10,481 nt of DNA, taken from NCBI GenBank assembly GCA_036398175.1, contig DASWHL010000134.1:1-10481 (forward strand), written 5' to 3'. Numbering within the stretch: the stretch's first letter is position 1; every line of letters begins with the position of its first letter. Shown in pieces: positions 1 to 7,158 of this stretch. The notes under the pieces were generated by a model. That model was not told the DNA's origin, did no database searches, and was given only the letters and a program-made list of their open reading frames with translations. This stretch comes from JAOTWJ01 sp036398175 (GTDB lineage Bacteria > Gemmatimonadota > Gemmatimonadetes > Gemmatimonadales > GWC2-71-9). The position numbers were made by a program, and so were the translations under genes.

Positions 1-1521
1 CTCCGCCGCGATGCCGGATCCGGTGTCGCTCACGCTCACCGCGGTGCCGTCATCCACGGCGGTCATCTCGACCTGGATCCGTCCACCGCCCGGCGTGTGC
101 CGCAGCGCGTTGTCGAACAGGTTCGTGAGGATCTGCCGCAGGGCCTCGGCATCGGCGTACAGGCCGGCGTCCTCGGCCACCTGCAGACTGAACGTGATGC
201 CCGCGGCCTCGGCGCGCTCCGCGGAGGGACTCCAGGCCGAGCGGGCGACCTCGGCGGCATCCACCCGTTGCACGTCGGGTCGCCACGTGCCCGATTCCAG
301 CCGCGCCAGATCGAGCAGATCATCCACGAGATGCTGCATGCGGGTGGCGTTGGTCCGGATCACCTCGAGGAACCGGGCCGCGGCTCCCGGATCCGGCGCG
401 TCACGGGCCAGGATGTCCGCGTAGCCCGCGATGCTCGTGAGGGGTGTGCGCAGCTCGTGGGAGACGTTCGCCACGAAATCGCGCCGCACGGTCTCGAGCC
501 GGCGGAGGTCGGTGATGTCGTGCAGGCAGACCACGGCGCCGCCCGTGGGCAACGGCCGCGCGGTCACGAGCACCACCCGGCCGTCGAGGGCCAGCTCGCG
601 CCCGAGGACGGCCTCACCGCCGAGGACCGCGTCCACGAGCTGGCGTGCCTCGGCCCGCCGGAACAGCTCCCGGAGGTTCGGGAGGGAGTCGTCGTCCGCG
701 TAGTCGAGCAGGCGCCGGAGTGCCGTGTTGCAGAAGACCACCGCGCCCGCCTGGTCCACGGCAATCACGCCTTCGACCATCGAGCCCAGTAACACCCCGG
801 TCTCCTCCCGACCCCGCCGCAGCTCGTCCATGCGCTGGGACAGTTCCTCCTGCATCGTGCGGAACGCCCGCACCAGCTGCCGGACTTCGGGAATGGTCGA
901 GGCGGGGTAAACGGGTGCCCGGCCGATGGCCAGGCCGCGCGCGGCGGTGACGAGCTCATCGAGCGGCCGCGTGACTTGGCGCTCCACCACCCAGGCCAGA
1001 ATGATTCCGAGCGCGAGCGCCACCAGGGCCGCGAGGAACACGCTGCGCTGCGCATCGGAGATGACGGCGTCCACCTGGTCCATGGGCGCGGACACCCGCA
1101 CCACCCCGGGCCACTCCCGGACGGCCACCTTGAGCTCCACCCGGTTGGTGGACGTGCTGAATCGTTTGGCGACGCCGCTCCCCGCAGCCCACGCCTCGGC
1201 GATTTCGGGACGCGAGAGGTGGTTGTCGAGGAGCGCGAGACTCTGGTCGTCGAACTCGGAGTCGCCGAGAACGCGGCCGGTCGAGTCCACGATGGTCATG
1301 CGCCGGTTCGCGAGGCTGCTGATCCGGCGCGCGGCCTGCGGGAGCTGGGCGGGCTCGTCCGGGAGCGCCTCGCCGATCAGGCGCGCCTGACGGCGCATCT
1401 CGTCCGCCAGCGTGTGCTCGATGCTGGCGCGGAGCCAGCGGTCCGCCGCCAACATGGCCCCCGCCACGGTCACGACGAGGATGGTGACCACGGCCAGCAG
1501 CAGCCGCGCGCCGAAGGTCAC
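1..1521 (-). CDS. phoR: PhoR-type sensor histidine kinase (partial, C-terminus cut by window edge)
   Basis: This is a membrane histidine kinase that should phosphorylate the response regulator encoded just upstream, most likely in response to phosphate status. The reading frame is open for 507 codons from GTG 1521 to the window edge. In order it shows a membrane helix at about residues 5-24, an extracytoplasmic sensor region, a second helix at about 160-179, a HAMP linker, a PAS domain at about 245-340 (SMVEGVIAVD), the HisKA motif VSHELRTPL with phospho-acceptor H355, an N box (NLFDNALRHT, N471) and a G1 box DTGSG at 499-503. The rest of the ATPase domain lies outside the window. The layout resembles B. 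subtilis PhoR (sensor-HAMP-PAS-kinase) more than the shorter E. coli protein. The GTG start overlaps the regulator's TGA by 4 bases, and a weak AAGG sits 7 bases upstream. The phosphate role is inferred from family and neighbours; another envelope signal is possible. Confidence 0.9.
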   Translation of the reverse strand, partial: MTFGARLLLAVVTILVVTVAGAMLAADRWLRASIEHTLADEMRRQARLIGEALPDEPAQLPQAARRISSLANRRMTIVDSTGRVLGDSEFDDQSLALLDNHLSRPEIAEAWAAGSGVAKRFSTSTNRVELKVAVREWPGVVRVSAPMDQVDAVISDAQRSVFLAALVALALGIILAWVVERQVTRPLDELVTAARGLAIGRAPVYPASTIPEVRQLVRAFRTMQEELSQRMDELRRGREETGVLLGSMVEGVIAVDQAGAVVFCNTALRRLLDYADDDSLPNLRELFRRAEARQLVDAVLGGEAVLGRELALDGRVVLVTARPLPTGGAVVCLHDITDLRRLETVRRDFVANVSHELRTPLTSIAGYADILARDAPDPGAAARFLEVIRTNATRMQHLVDDLLDLARLESGTWRPDVQRVDAAEVARSAWSPSAERAEAAGITFSLQVAEDAGLYADAEALRQILTNLFDNALRHTPGGGRIQVEMTAVDDGTAVSVSDTGSGIAAE

Positions 1522-2225
1522 CGCCGCGCCTTGGCCCCTTCCGGCGCGCGGAACCGGTAGCCGAAGCCGCGCACCGTCTCGAGCATGCCCGCCGCGGCCC
1601 CGAGCTTGGTGCGGAGCCGCTGCATGTGCATGTCCACCGTGCGGGTCTGGATGTCGGGGTGGGCTTCCCAGACGGTCTCGAGCAGCTGGGCCCGGGTTTG
1701 CACCCGCCCCCGCCGCTCCGCCAGCGTCACGAGGAGCTTGTACTCCGTGGCGGTGAGCTCGATCGCCTTCCCGTTCACTAGGACCCGGTGCGCGGCGCGG
1801 TCAATCGTCAGCGGCCCGGAAACGAGTTTGGCGCCCGAGACCACCGCGGGCCCGCCGAGGCGGCGCAGCACCGCGCCGACGCGCAGCACCAGCTCCTGCG
1901 GGGCGAACGGCTTCATCAGGTAGTCGTCGGCGCCGAGCGAGAGCCCTTTGATGCGGTCGGCCTCTTCCCGGCGGGCCGTGAGCAGGATGACGCCGACGTC
2001 CTGCGTCTGCGGCCGGCGCCGCATGGCCTCCAGCACCTCGTACCCGGACAGACCGGGCAGCATGAGGTCGAGCACCACCAGGTCCGGCGCCTGTTCCTCG
2101 GCCTGGCGGAGCGCCTCCGGCCCGCTCGTGGCGGTGGACACCTGGTACCCGGCCTTGGCCAGGTGGTATGCCACGAGCGCGGTGATGTCCGGCTCGTCGT
2201 CCACGACCAGCACATGGTGGCTCAT
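1518..2225 (-). CDS. phoB: PhoB/OmpR-family response regulator
   Basis: This is a two-domain DNA-binding response regulator of 235 residues, the usual PhoB length. The receiver domain (about 1-120) has the acidic pocket D9-D10-E11, phospho-acceptor D53 in VVLDLMLPG, T83 in LLTAR and K105 in LMKPF. The OmpR-type winged-helix domain (about 130-230) has ELTATEYKLL and ends with the typical TVRGFGYRF. It should be phosphorylated by the kinase encoded directly downstream, with which it shares a 4-base overlap, and should then bind Pho-box-like repeats. Such repeats occur in the divergent spacer upstream of it. ATG 2225 is chosen because MSHHVLVVDDEPDI is the standard family N-terminus. No clear ribosome binding site precedes it, but a TATATT lies about 9 bases upstream, so the message may be nearly leaderless. 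Assignment as PhoB rather than another OmpR-type regulator rests on the adjacent phosphate genes. Confidence 0.9.
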   Translation of the reverse strand: MSHHVLVVDDEPDITALVAYHLAKAGYQVSTATSGPEALRQAEEQAPDLVVLDLMLPGLSGYEVLEAMRRRPQTQDVGVILLTARREEADRIKGLSLGADDYLMKPFAPQELVLRVGAVLRRLGGPAVVSGAKLVSGPLTIDRAAHRVLVNGKAIELTATEYKLLVTLAERRGRVQTRAQLLETVWEAHPDIQTRTVDMHMQRLRTKLGAAAGMLETVRGFGYRFRAPEGAKARR

Positions 2226-2234
2226 ACGCCCGCG

Positions 2235-2240
2235 AATATA
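2235..2240 (-). promoter_or_regulatory. possible -10 element of the regulator-kinase operon
   Basis: The minus strand reads TATATT here, five of six matches to the sigma70 -10 consensus, in an otherwise very GC-rich spacer. It would place transcription start about 3 bases before ATG 2225, giving a nearly leaderless message, which would fit the missing Shine-Dalgarno. No recognisable -35 lies 17 bases further upstream, so this is weak. Confidence 0.3.
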
Positions 2241-2310
2241 GCGGCCCGCGAGGGATCGGGCCCCTCCCCAGTTGCGCCGCCGGGTTCCGGCGAGGAGATT
2301 GCCGCCCGTC

Positions 2311-2349
2311 GTGGCTCGATCGTGACCGTGCCGTTACCTGACCGTGACC
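2311..2349 (-). promoter_or_regulatory. Pho-box-like array of direct repeats at 11-bp period
   Basis: On the plus strand GTGACC (2322-2327), GTTACC (2333-2338) and GTGACC (2344-2349) recur at exactly 11 bp. A degenerate GTGGCT at 2311-2316 keeps the phase. Read on the minus strand the 7-mers are CGGTCAC, AGGTAAC and CGGTCAC, each separated by 4 bases. That is the geometry of E. coli Pho boxes (CTGTCAT/CTGTCAC half-sites, 7+4 bases), and two of the units match CTGTCAC at 6 of 7 positions. Orientation points toward the regulator-kinase pair. The array also ends only 17 bases before the DUF47 start, which is tight for a standard activated promoter of the plus-strand operon. Binding is inferred, not shown. 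Confidence 0.55.
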
Positions 2350-2354
2350 GATTC

Positions 2355-2359
2355 GGGAG
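2355..2359 (+). promoter_or_regulatory. ribosome binding site fixing the DUF47 start
   Basis: GGGAG lies 7 bases before GTG 2367. It supports that start over the in-frame GTG codons at 2322 and 2328, which sit inside the Pho-box-like array and would add a stretch rich in Pro, Asp and Arg not typical of the family. Confidence 0.6.
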
Positions 2360-2366
2360 CGCCCCT

Positions 2367-2987
2367 GTGCGGTTTCACCTGCTGCCCAAGAACGAAGACT
2401 TCTACGAGCTGTTCGTCGAGGTGGCCCGCCGCACGGCGGAAGCTGCCGGGCTGCTGGAGGAGCTGCTGACCGGCAAGCCGGAGCGGGCCAAGTACTGCGC
2501 CGACCAGATCAAGCGGCTCGAGAACGAGGCCGACGACCTGACGCACGAGGTGGTCCGGCGGCTCGACCGGACCTTCATCACGCCCATTGACCGCGAGGAC
2601 ATCCATCTGCTCGCGTCCGACCTGGACGACGTGATGGACCGGATAGACGGCACGGCGCGCCGGGCGCAGATCTTCCGCGTCGGTCAGACGCCGGAGGGCA
2701 TCGGCCTCATGTGCGAGCTGGTGGGCCGGGTGAGCGAGGAAGTGCTCCAGGCCGTGACCAAGCTCCGCGCCAAGGACGACGTGATGGTGCACTGCATTCG
2801 CGCCAAGCGGCTCGAAGAGGAAGCGGACGCGGTCTACCAGGAAATGCTGGGCCGGCTGTTCGATACGGAGACCGACCCCATCCGCATCATCAAGTGGAAG
2901 GAGATCTTCGACACGCTCGAGCATGCGATGGACGAGAGCGAAGACGTGGCTAACGACATCGAGTCCATCGTGCTGAAGCACGCATGA
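2367..2987 (+). CDS. DUF47 family PhoU-like protein, PiT partner
   Basis: This is a 206-residue, all-helical cytoplasmic protein of the DUF47/PhoU-like family (about 205-215 residues is usual). These proteins are typically encoded beside PiT phosphate permeases and are thought to modulate them. The N-terminus MRFHLLPKNEDFYELF is the family signature. Metal-binding-type acidic clusters of the PhoU class are visible: E52-x-E54-A-D56-D57, FITPIDREDI at 70-79, D87-D88-x-x-D91, E150-E-E-A-D154 and E192-D-V-A-N-D197. Start GTG 2367 is chosen from this N-terminus and GGGAG 7 bases upstream. The stop overlaps the PiT start by 4 bases (ATGA), implying co-translation. It is the first gene of the six-gene plus-strand operon. 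Regulation by phosphate through the array just upstream is plausible but unproven. Confidence 0.9.
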   Translation: MRFHLLPKNEDFYELFVEVARRTAEAAGLLEELLTGKPERAKYCADQIKRLENEADDLTHEVVRRLDRTFITPIDREDIHLLASDLDDVMDRIDGTARRAQIFRVGQTPEGIGLMCELVGRVSEEVLQAVTKLRAKDDVMVHCIRAKRLEEEADAVYQEMLGRLFDTETDPIRIIKWKEIFDTLEHAMDESEDVANDIESIVLKHA

Positions 2988-4021
2988 TCCACGAGTCCAT
3001 CCCGTTCATCCTGGCGATCGTCGGCGTCGCTCTCGTCTTCGATTTCGTCAACGGGTTTCACGACAGCGCCAACAGCATCGCCACGATCGTTTCCACGCGC
3101 GTCCTGTCGCCGATTGCCGCGGTGGCGTGGGCCGCGTTCTTCAACTTCGTGGCGGCCTTTGGATTCGGCACCGCCGTCGCCAAGACCATCGGCAGCGGAC
3201 TCATTGATCTCTCCATCGTGGATCCCCTCGTGATCCTGGGCGGCCTGCTCGGCGCCATCATCTGGGATCTCGTCACGTGGTACATCGGCATTCCGTCCAG
3301 CTCGTCGCACGCGCTCATCGGCGGGTACGGCGGCGCCGCGGTGGCCAAGGCGGGGATCCACGCCCTCATCCTGGGAGGATGGATCAAGCCCATCCTCTTC
3401 ATCTTCATCGCCCCAATCCTGGGCCTGGCGCTCGGCGGAAGCCTGATGGTGGCCACCGCCTGGACGCTGCGGCACGCCACGCCGGCGCGCGTGGACAAGC
3501 ACTTCCGGCGCTTCCAGCTGGTGTCCGCGGCGGCGTACAGCCTGAGTCACGGCACCAACGACGCGCAGAAGACCATGGGGATCATGGTCGGTCTCCTGGT
3601 CAGCTCGCAGGCGCTGTTCGTGGACTTCCCCATCCGTGCGTTCCACCTGACCACCGCCGACCACATCCCGACCTGGGTCATCCTGTCGGCGCATGCGGCC
3701 ATCGCGGCGGGGACGCTCTTCGGCGGCTGGCGCATCGTGCGCACCATGGGTTCCCGCATCACGCGGCTCCAGCCGGTGCACGGCTTCTGTGCCGAAACCG
3801 GCGGGGCGATCTCGGTGTTCCTGGCCTCGTGGCTGGGGATTCCGGTCAGTACTACGCACACCATTACCGGCGCTATCGCCGGCGTGGGGGCGGTCCGCCG
3901 GATCTCGGCCGTGCGGTGGGGATTGGCGGGCCGGATCGTCTGGGCGTGGGTGCTCACCATCCCGGTCTCGGCGGGCGTCGGCGGGATCTGCTACTACCTG
4001 CTGCGATTCACGCTCACGTGA
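2984..4021 (+). CDS. pit: PiT family inorganic phosphate permease
   Basis: This is an integral membrane phosphate transporter of the PiT/PHO4 family (cation-coupled, H+ or Na+; divalent metal-phosphate complexes are known substrates in bacteria). It has 345 residues, the short form commonly paired with DUF47 proteins, rather than the roughly 500 residues of E. coli PitA. The two inverted-repeat signatures are intact: GFHDSANSIATIV (residues 24-36, H26, D27, N30) and SHGTNDAQKTMG (H189, N192, D193). The paired re-entrant motifs PSSSSHALIGG (H109) and PVSTTHTITGA (H292) are also present. About ten hydrophobic segments are visible. ATG 2984 overlaps the upstream stop by 4 bases, and there is no own ribosome binding site, so translation is probably coupled to DUF47. 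In this operon it would recover the phosphate released outside by the nucleotidase encoded next. Confidence 0.95.
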   Translation: MIHESIPFILAIVGVALVFDFVNGFHDSANSIATIVSTRVLSPIAAVAWAAFFNFVAAFGFGTAVAKTIGSGLIDLSIVDPLVILGGLLGAIIWDLVTWYIGIPSSSSHALIGGYGGAAVAKAGIHALILGGWIKPILFIFIAPILGLALGGSLMVATAWTLRHATPARVDKHFRRFQLVSAAAYSLSHGTNDAQKTMGIMVGLLVSSQALFVDFPIRAFHLTTADHIPTWVILSAHAAIAAGTLFGGWRIVRTMGSRITRLQPVHGFCAETGGAISVFLASWLGIPVSTTHTITGAIAGVGAVRRISAVRWGLAGRIVWAWVLTIPVSAGVGGICYYLLRFTLT

Positions 4022-4027
4022 CCCCCC

Positions 4028-4056
4028 CCGGGGCGGCCGGATTGCGGCCGTCCCGG
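4028..4056 (+). other. strong intercistronic hairpin before the nucleotidase
   Basis: Bases 4028-4039 can pair with 4045-4056 to give a 12-bp stem that is all GC except one G-U pair, with a 5-base loop (GATTG). No T-run follows, so it does not look like an intrinsic terminator. The last two stem bases are the first two of GGAGGA (4055-4060), the likely Shine-Dalgarno of the nucleotidase. It could limit translation of the nucleotidase or protect the upstream DUF47-PiT message from 3' exonucleases. The role is inferred. Confidence 0.5.
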
Positions 4057-4068
4057 AGGACGGTGAGA

Positions 4069-7000
4069 TTGCGCGGTACGGTGCGCTCCCGGACCCTCAT
4101 CCTGCTCCTGGCCGCCGCGAGGCCACCCGCGGCCGCACAGGATACCGCCCACGTGGTGCTCGTCGCCACCACCGACGTCCACGGTCATGTGACGGCCTGG
4201 GACTACATTCAGGACCGGCCGGCGCCCTGGGGGCTGGTGCGCGCCGCCACGGTCGTGGACTCGCTCCGCCGGGCCTACCCGGGATCCGTCGTGCTCGTGG
4301 ATGCCGGGGACCTCCTCCAGGGAAATCCGTTCGCCACGTACTTCGCGACCGTCCGGCCGCGACAGGTGCATCCCATCGTGGACGCCATGAACGGCCTGCG
4401 CTACGACGCGGTCGTCCCGGGGAACCACGACTTCGACTTCGGCGTGGACGTCCTGGCCCGGGCCTACGAGCGGGCGGCGTTCCCAGTCGTGGCTGCCAAC
4501 GTGATCCGCCTGGACCGGGATACGACGGCCTTTGCCACGCACGCGGTGGTGACGCGCGGCGGCGTCCGGGTTGGCATCACGGGACTCACGACCCCCGGCG
4601 TGATGGTCTGGAACCGGGCCCGCCTGCGGGAGCGGTTGCGCGTCCGGCCCATCGCGGCGGACGGCGCCCGGGCGGTCGAGCGGCTGCGCGCGGCCGGCGC
4701 CGACCTGGTCGTGGCCGTGGTCCACGCCGGGCTCGAGGGACCGTCGTCATACGACACGACGGGCGTGGGGCCGGAAGACGATGCGGCGGCGCTCACACGG
4801 CTGGCACAGCCGCCGCACATCCTGGTCGTGGGGCATACGCACGGCCGGATCCGCGATTCCGTACTGAACGGCGTCCACGTCGTGCAGCCGCAATCGTGGG
4901 CCCGCAGCGTGAGCGTGGTGCACGCGTGGCTGGTGAAGGCCGCGAGCGGCCGCGCCCGGGTGATCCGGATCGCGGCCGACGAGATTCCCCTGGGGGATGC
5001 CGGGCCGGAGCCCGTGCTGACCGGGCATCTGCGGGAGGTCCACGAGGAGGTGCGGAACTGGGCCTCCCGCCCGCTCGCGGTGGCGGAGGGGGACTGGAGC
5101 AGCCGGGAAGCCCGCGTGCGGGACACGCCGTTCCTCGACTTCATCAATGCCGTGCAGCGCCGGCGGGCGGGCACGGACCTGTCGGCCGCCGCGGCGTTCA
5201 CGACCACCGTGGGCCTGGGCCCCGGTCCGGTCCGGCTGCGCGACGTAGCCGGCGTCTACCCGTACGAGAACACACTTCGCGCCGTCCGCATAGACGGAGG
5301 CCGGCTCAAGGAGTTCCTCGAGCACTCGGCGCGCTACTTCGTCACCTACGCGCCGGGCCGCCCGCTGATTGACGACGCGATTCCGGGCTACAACTTCGAT
5401 GTCGTCTCCGGCATCACCTACGGGATTGATGTCTCCCGGCCCATCGGGTCGCGCATCCGGGACCTCGCGTACCAGGGTCGCGCCGTCACCGCCGCGGACA
5501 CGTTCACGCTGGCGCTGAATAGCTACCGGCAATCGGGCGGCGGGGGCTACGACATGCTGCGCGGCCTGCCCGTCGTGTACGACCGGGGGGAGGACGTCCG
5601 CACGCTGCTCGAAGAGGCGATCCGGCAGGCAGAAACGCTGCGGGCGGCGGATTACTACGAGCCGTCCTGGCGGCTGTTGCCGGCCGCGGCGGAGGCGGCG
5701 GCGCTGGCGACGTTCGCCCCGCCGCTGCCCGCGCGGGACACGACGGTCCTCCGGGTCGTGGTCACGGGGGCGCTGCGGGGCAGGTTTGCGACGCAGCAGC
5801 TGGAGGGCCGGCCCGTGGGTGGGCTGTCGGCCATCGCCGCCCGCGTGGATTCGCTCCGCCGCGCCTGCGGTTGCCCGACGTTCTGGGTGGATGCGGGCGG
5901 CGCCTCCCACGGGGCGCCCGTGCCGGCGCTCTCCCAGGGTGCGCTGACCGTGGCGGCGTTCAATGCCGCGGGCCTTGACGCCGCCGCGCTCGGGGCCGGC
6001 GACGCGGCCGTCATTGGAGAGACGCTGGAACAGCGGGTGGAGGCGTCGCGCTTCCCCTGGACGGCCATCAACGCGACCGCCGCCAATCGCGCGACGACAC
6101 CGGTGCAGCCGTGGGTCCGGCTCGAGCGCGAGGGCCGGTCCGTGGTCGTGATCGGGGTCGTGGACGGGACCCCGCCCGGCGCCTCGGCCCGTGCCATCGC
6201 GCAGGTTCGAGTCGGTGATCCGGCGGTGGCCATCGCGGCGGCACTGCCGATGGTCCGGACGGGGAACCCCGATGCCGTGCTCGTGCTGGGAGACTTCGAC
6301 GCCGCGTGTACGGACCCCGGCTGCGGTGGGGAGGCGCTGGGGATTGCCCGCAGCCTCGACAGTGGCGCCGTGCATGCCATCGTGGGCGGCACCGCGGCCA
6401 CCAGCATCCGCGGAACGACGGTGGCACCGGTCCTGGCGTATGGCGTCGGCCTCACCGTGGTGGATCTCGTGCAGCTGGCCGTGGGGGGAACCACCGCCCG
6501 GGCACGGGTGGATACGGTGTGGGCGGATCGGGTGACGCCCGATTCGGCGGTGGCCGGACTCGTGGCCCGCGAGGTGGCGGCGCTCGACCGCGCCCTCGAC
6601 GAGCCCGTGGCCACCCTGCGCTTTGCCCTGCCGGGGGAGGGCGATGGCGAGCTGCCGCTCGGGCGGCTCGTGGCCGACGCCGTCCGGGGCGCCGGCCGTG
6701 CACCGCTGGCGATCGTCCCGACCGCCACGATCCGGTTCGGGCTGCCGGGCGGCGCACTGCGGCTGCGCCACCTGTACGAGCGGATTCCCTTCCCGAGTCC
6801 GCTCACGGTGGTCACCGTGACCGGCGAGGTCCTGCTGGGGGCCCTGGACGCCACGCTGGCCGCGAGCCCGTTGCCCGTGCACGTGGCCGGCATGACCGTG
6901 CGGTACGAGGCGCGTCGGCGATCCGGTCAGCGGGTGCGGGAGCTTCGGCTCGAGGGCGGCGAGCGCGTGGACCGCCGAAAGACCTACCGGATCGTGGTGT

Positions 7001-7158
7001 CGGCTTCGCTGTTCGACCTGGCCCCGTTCGCCGCCTTCCGCGCCGCGCCGTCCGAATCGCTCGGGGTGACCGACCGCGCGGCGGTGCGGCGGCACCTTGG
7101 CCTCCTGCGCCAGCCGGTCGAAGCCCCGACCGCCGACCGACTGGTAATCGTCCGTTGA
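4069..7158 (+). CDS. exported tandem 5'-nucleotidase/CpdB-like phosphoesterase with degenerate second half
   Basis: This is a 1029-residue periplasmic phosphoesterase that should release Pi and nucleosides from nucleotides. A signal peptide (basic start, LILLLAAA core, cleavage near A23 in AAAQ) is followed by module 1. Its metallophosphatase domain keeps all expected ligands: D36 and H38 (TTDVHGH), D81 (DAGD 78-81), N119-H120 (GNHD), H219 (VHAG), H256 and H258 (GHTH). The 5_nucleotid_C domain follows, with YENTL at 399 and NSYRQSGGGGYD at 484-495, closest in style to CpdB/YfkN 2',3'-cyclic phosphodiesterase/3'-nucleotidases, so exact substrate is open. Module 2 (about 556-1029) repeats the layout but has lost most metal ligands, while its C-domain (IRFGLPGG, IPFPSPLTVVTVTGE) is kept. 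Start TTG 4069 is preferred: GGAGG lies 9 bases upstream. GTG 4018 (overlapping the PiT stop), GTG 4063 and GTG 4081 are alternatives. B. subtilis YfkN is a known two-module relative. Confidence 0.85.
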   Translation: MRGTVRSRTLILLLAAARPPAAAQDTAHVVLVATTDVHGHVTAWDYIQDRPAPWGLVRAATVVDSLRRAYPGSVVLVDAGDLLQGNPFATYFATVRPRQVHPIVDAMNGLRYDAVVPGNHDFDFGVDVLARAYERAAFPVVAANVIRLDRDTTAFATHAVVTRGGVRVGITGLTTPGVMVWNRARLRERLRVRPIAADGARAVERLRAAGADLVVAVVHAGLEGPSSYDTTGVGPEDDAAALTRLAQPPHILVVGHTHGRIRDSVLNGVHVVQPQSWARSVSVVHAWLVKAASGRARVIRIAADEIPLGDAGPEPVLTGHLREVHEEVRNWASRPLAVAEGDWSSREARVRDTPFLDFINAVQRRRAGTDLSAAAAFTTTVGLGPGPVRLRDVAGVYPYENTLRAVRIDGGRLKEFLEHSARYFVTYAPGRPLIDDAIPGYNFDVVSGITYGIDVSRPIGSRIRDLAYQGRAVTAADTFTLALNSYRQSGGGGYDMLRGLPVVYDRGEDVRTLLEEAIRQAETLRAADYYEPSWRLLPAAAEAAALATFAPPLPARDTTVLRVVVTGALRGRFATQQLEGRPVGGLSAIAARVDSLRRACGCPTFWVDAGGASHGAPVPALSQGALTVAAFNAAGLDAAALGAGDAAVIGETLEQRVEASRFPWTAINATAANRATTPVQPWVRLEREGRSVVVIGVVDGTPPGASARAIAQVRVGDPAVAIAAALPMVRTGNPDAVLVLGDFDAACTDPGCGGEALGIARSLDSGAVHAIVGGTAATSIRGTTVAPVLAYGVGLTVVDLVQLAVGGTTARARVDTVWADRVTPDSAVAGLVAREVAALDRALDEPVATLRFALPGEGDGELPLGRLVADAVRGAGRAPLAIVPTATIRFGLPGGALRLRHLYERIPFPSPLTVVTVTGEVLLGALDATLAASPLPVHVAGMTVRYEARRRSGQRVRELRLEGGERVDRRKTYRIVVSASLFDLAPFAAFRAAPSESLGVTDRAAVRRHLGLLRQPVEAPTADRLVIVR

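Noticed and set aside
2278..2292. Small hairpin (CGCCGG, 3-base loop, CCGGCG) in the divergent spacer
   Set aside because: A 6-bp GC stem is common by chance at this base composition, and it has no T-run and no clear link to a start or the repeat array.
1788..2366. Extension of the DUF47 frame upstream through the divergent spacer into the regulator gene
   Set aside because: The family N-terminus MRFHLLPKNEDFYELF starts at 2367 with a ribosome binding site; upstream sequence is spacer and antisense to the regulator.
3277..4068. N-terminal extension of the nucleotidase frame back into the PiT gene
   Set aside because: The frame is open only because of high GC. The signal peptide begins near 4069 and the upstream translation is Arg/His/Gly-rich shadow of PiT.
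4747..7095. Long minus-strand open frame (782 codons) opposite the nucleotidase
   Set aside because: It is a GC-rich antisense shadow. Its translation is low-complexity and rich in Arg, Gly, His and Pro with no domain, while the plus strand has clear family motifs throughout.
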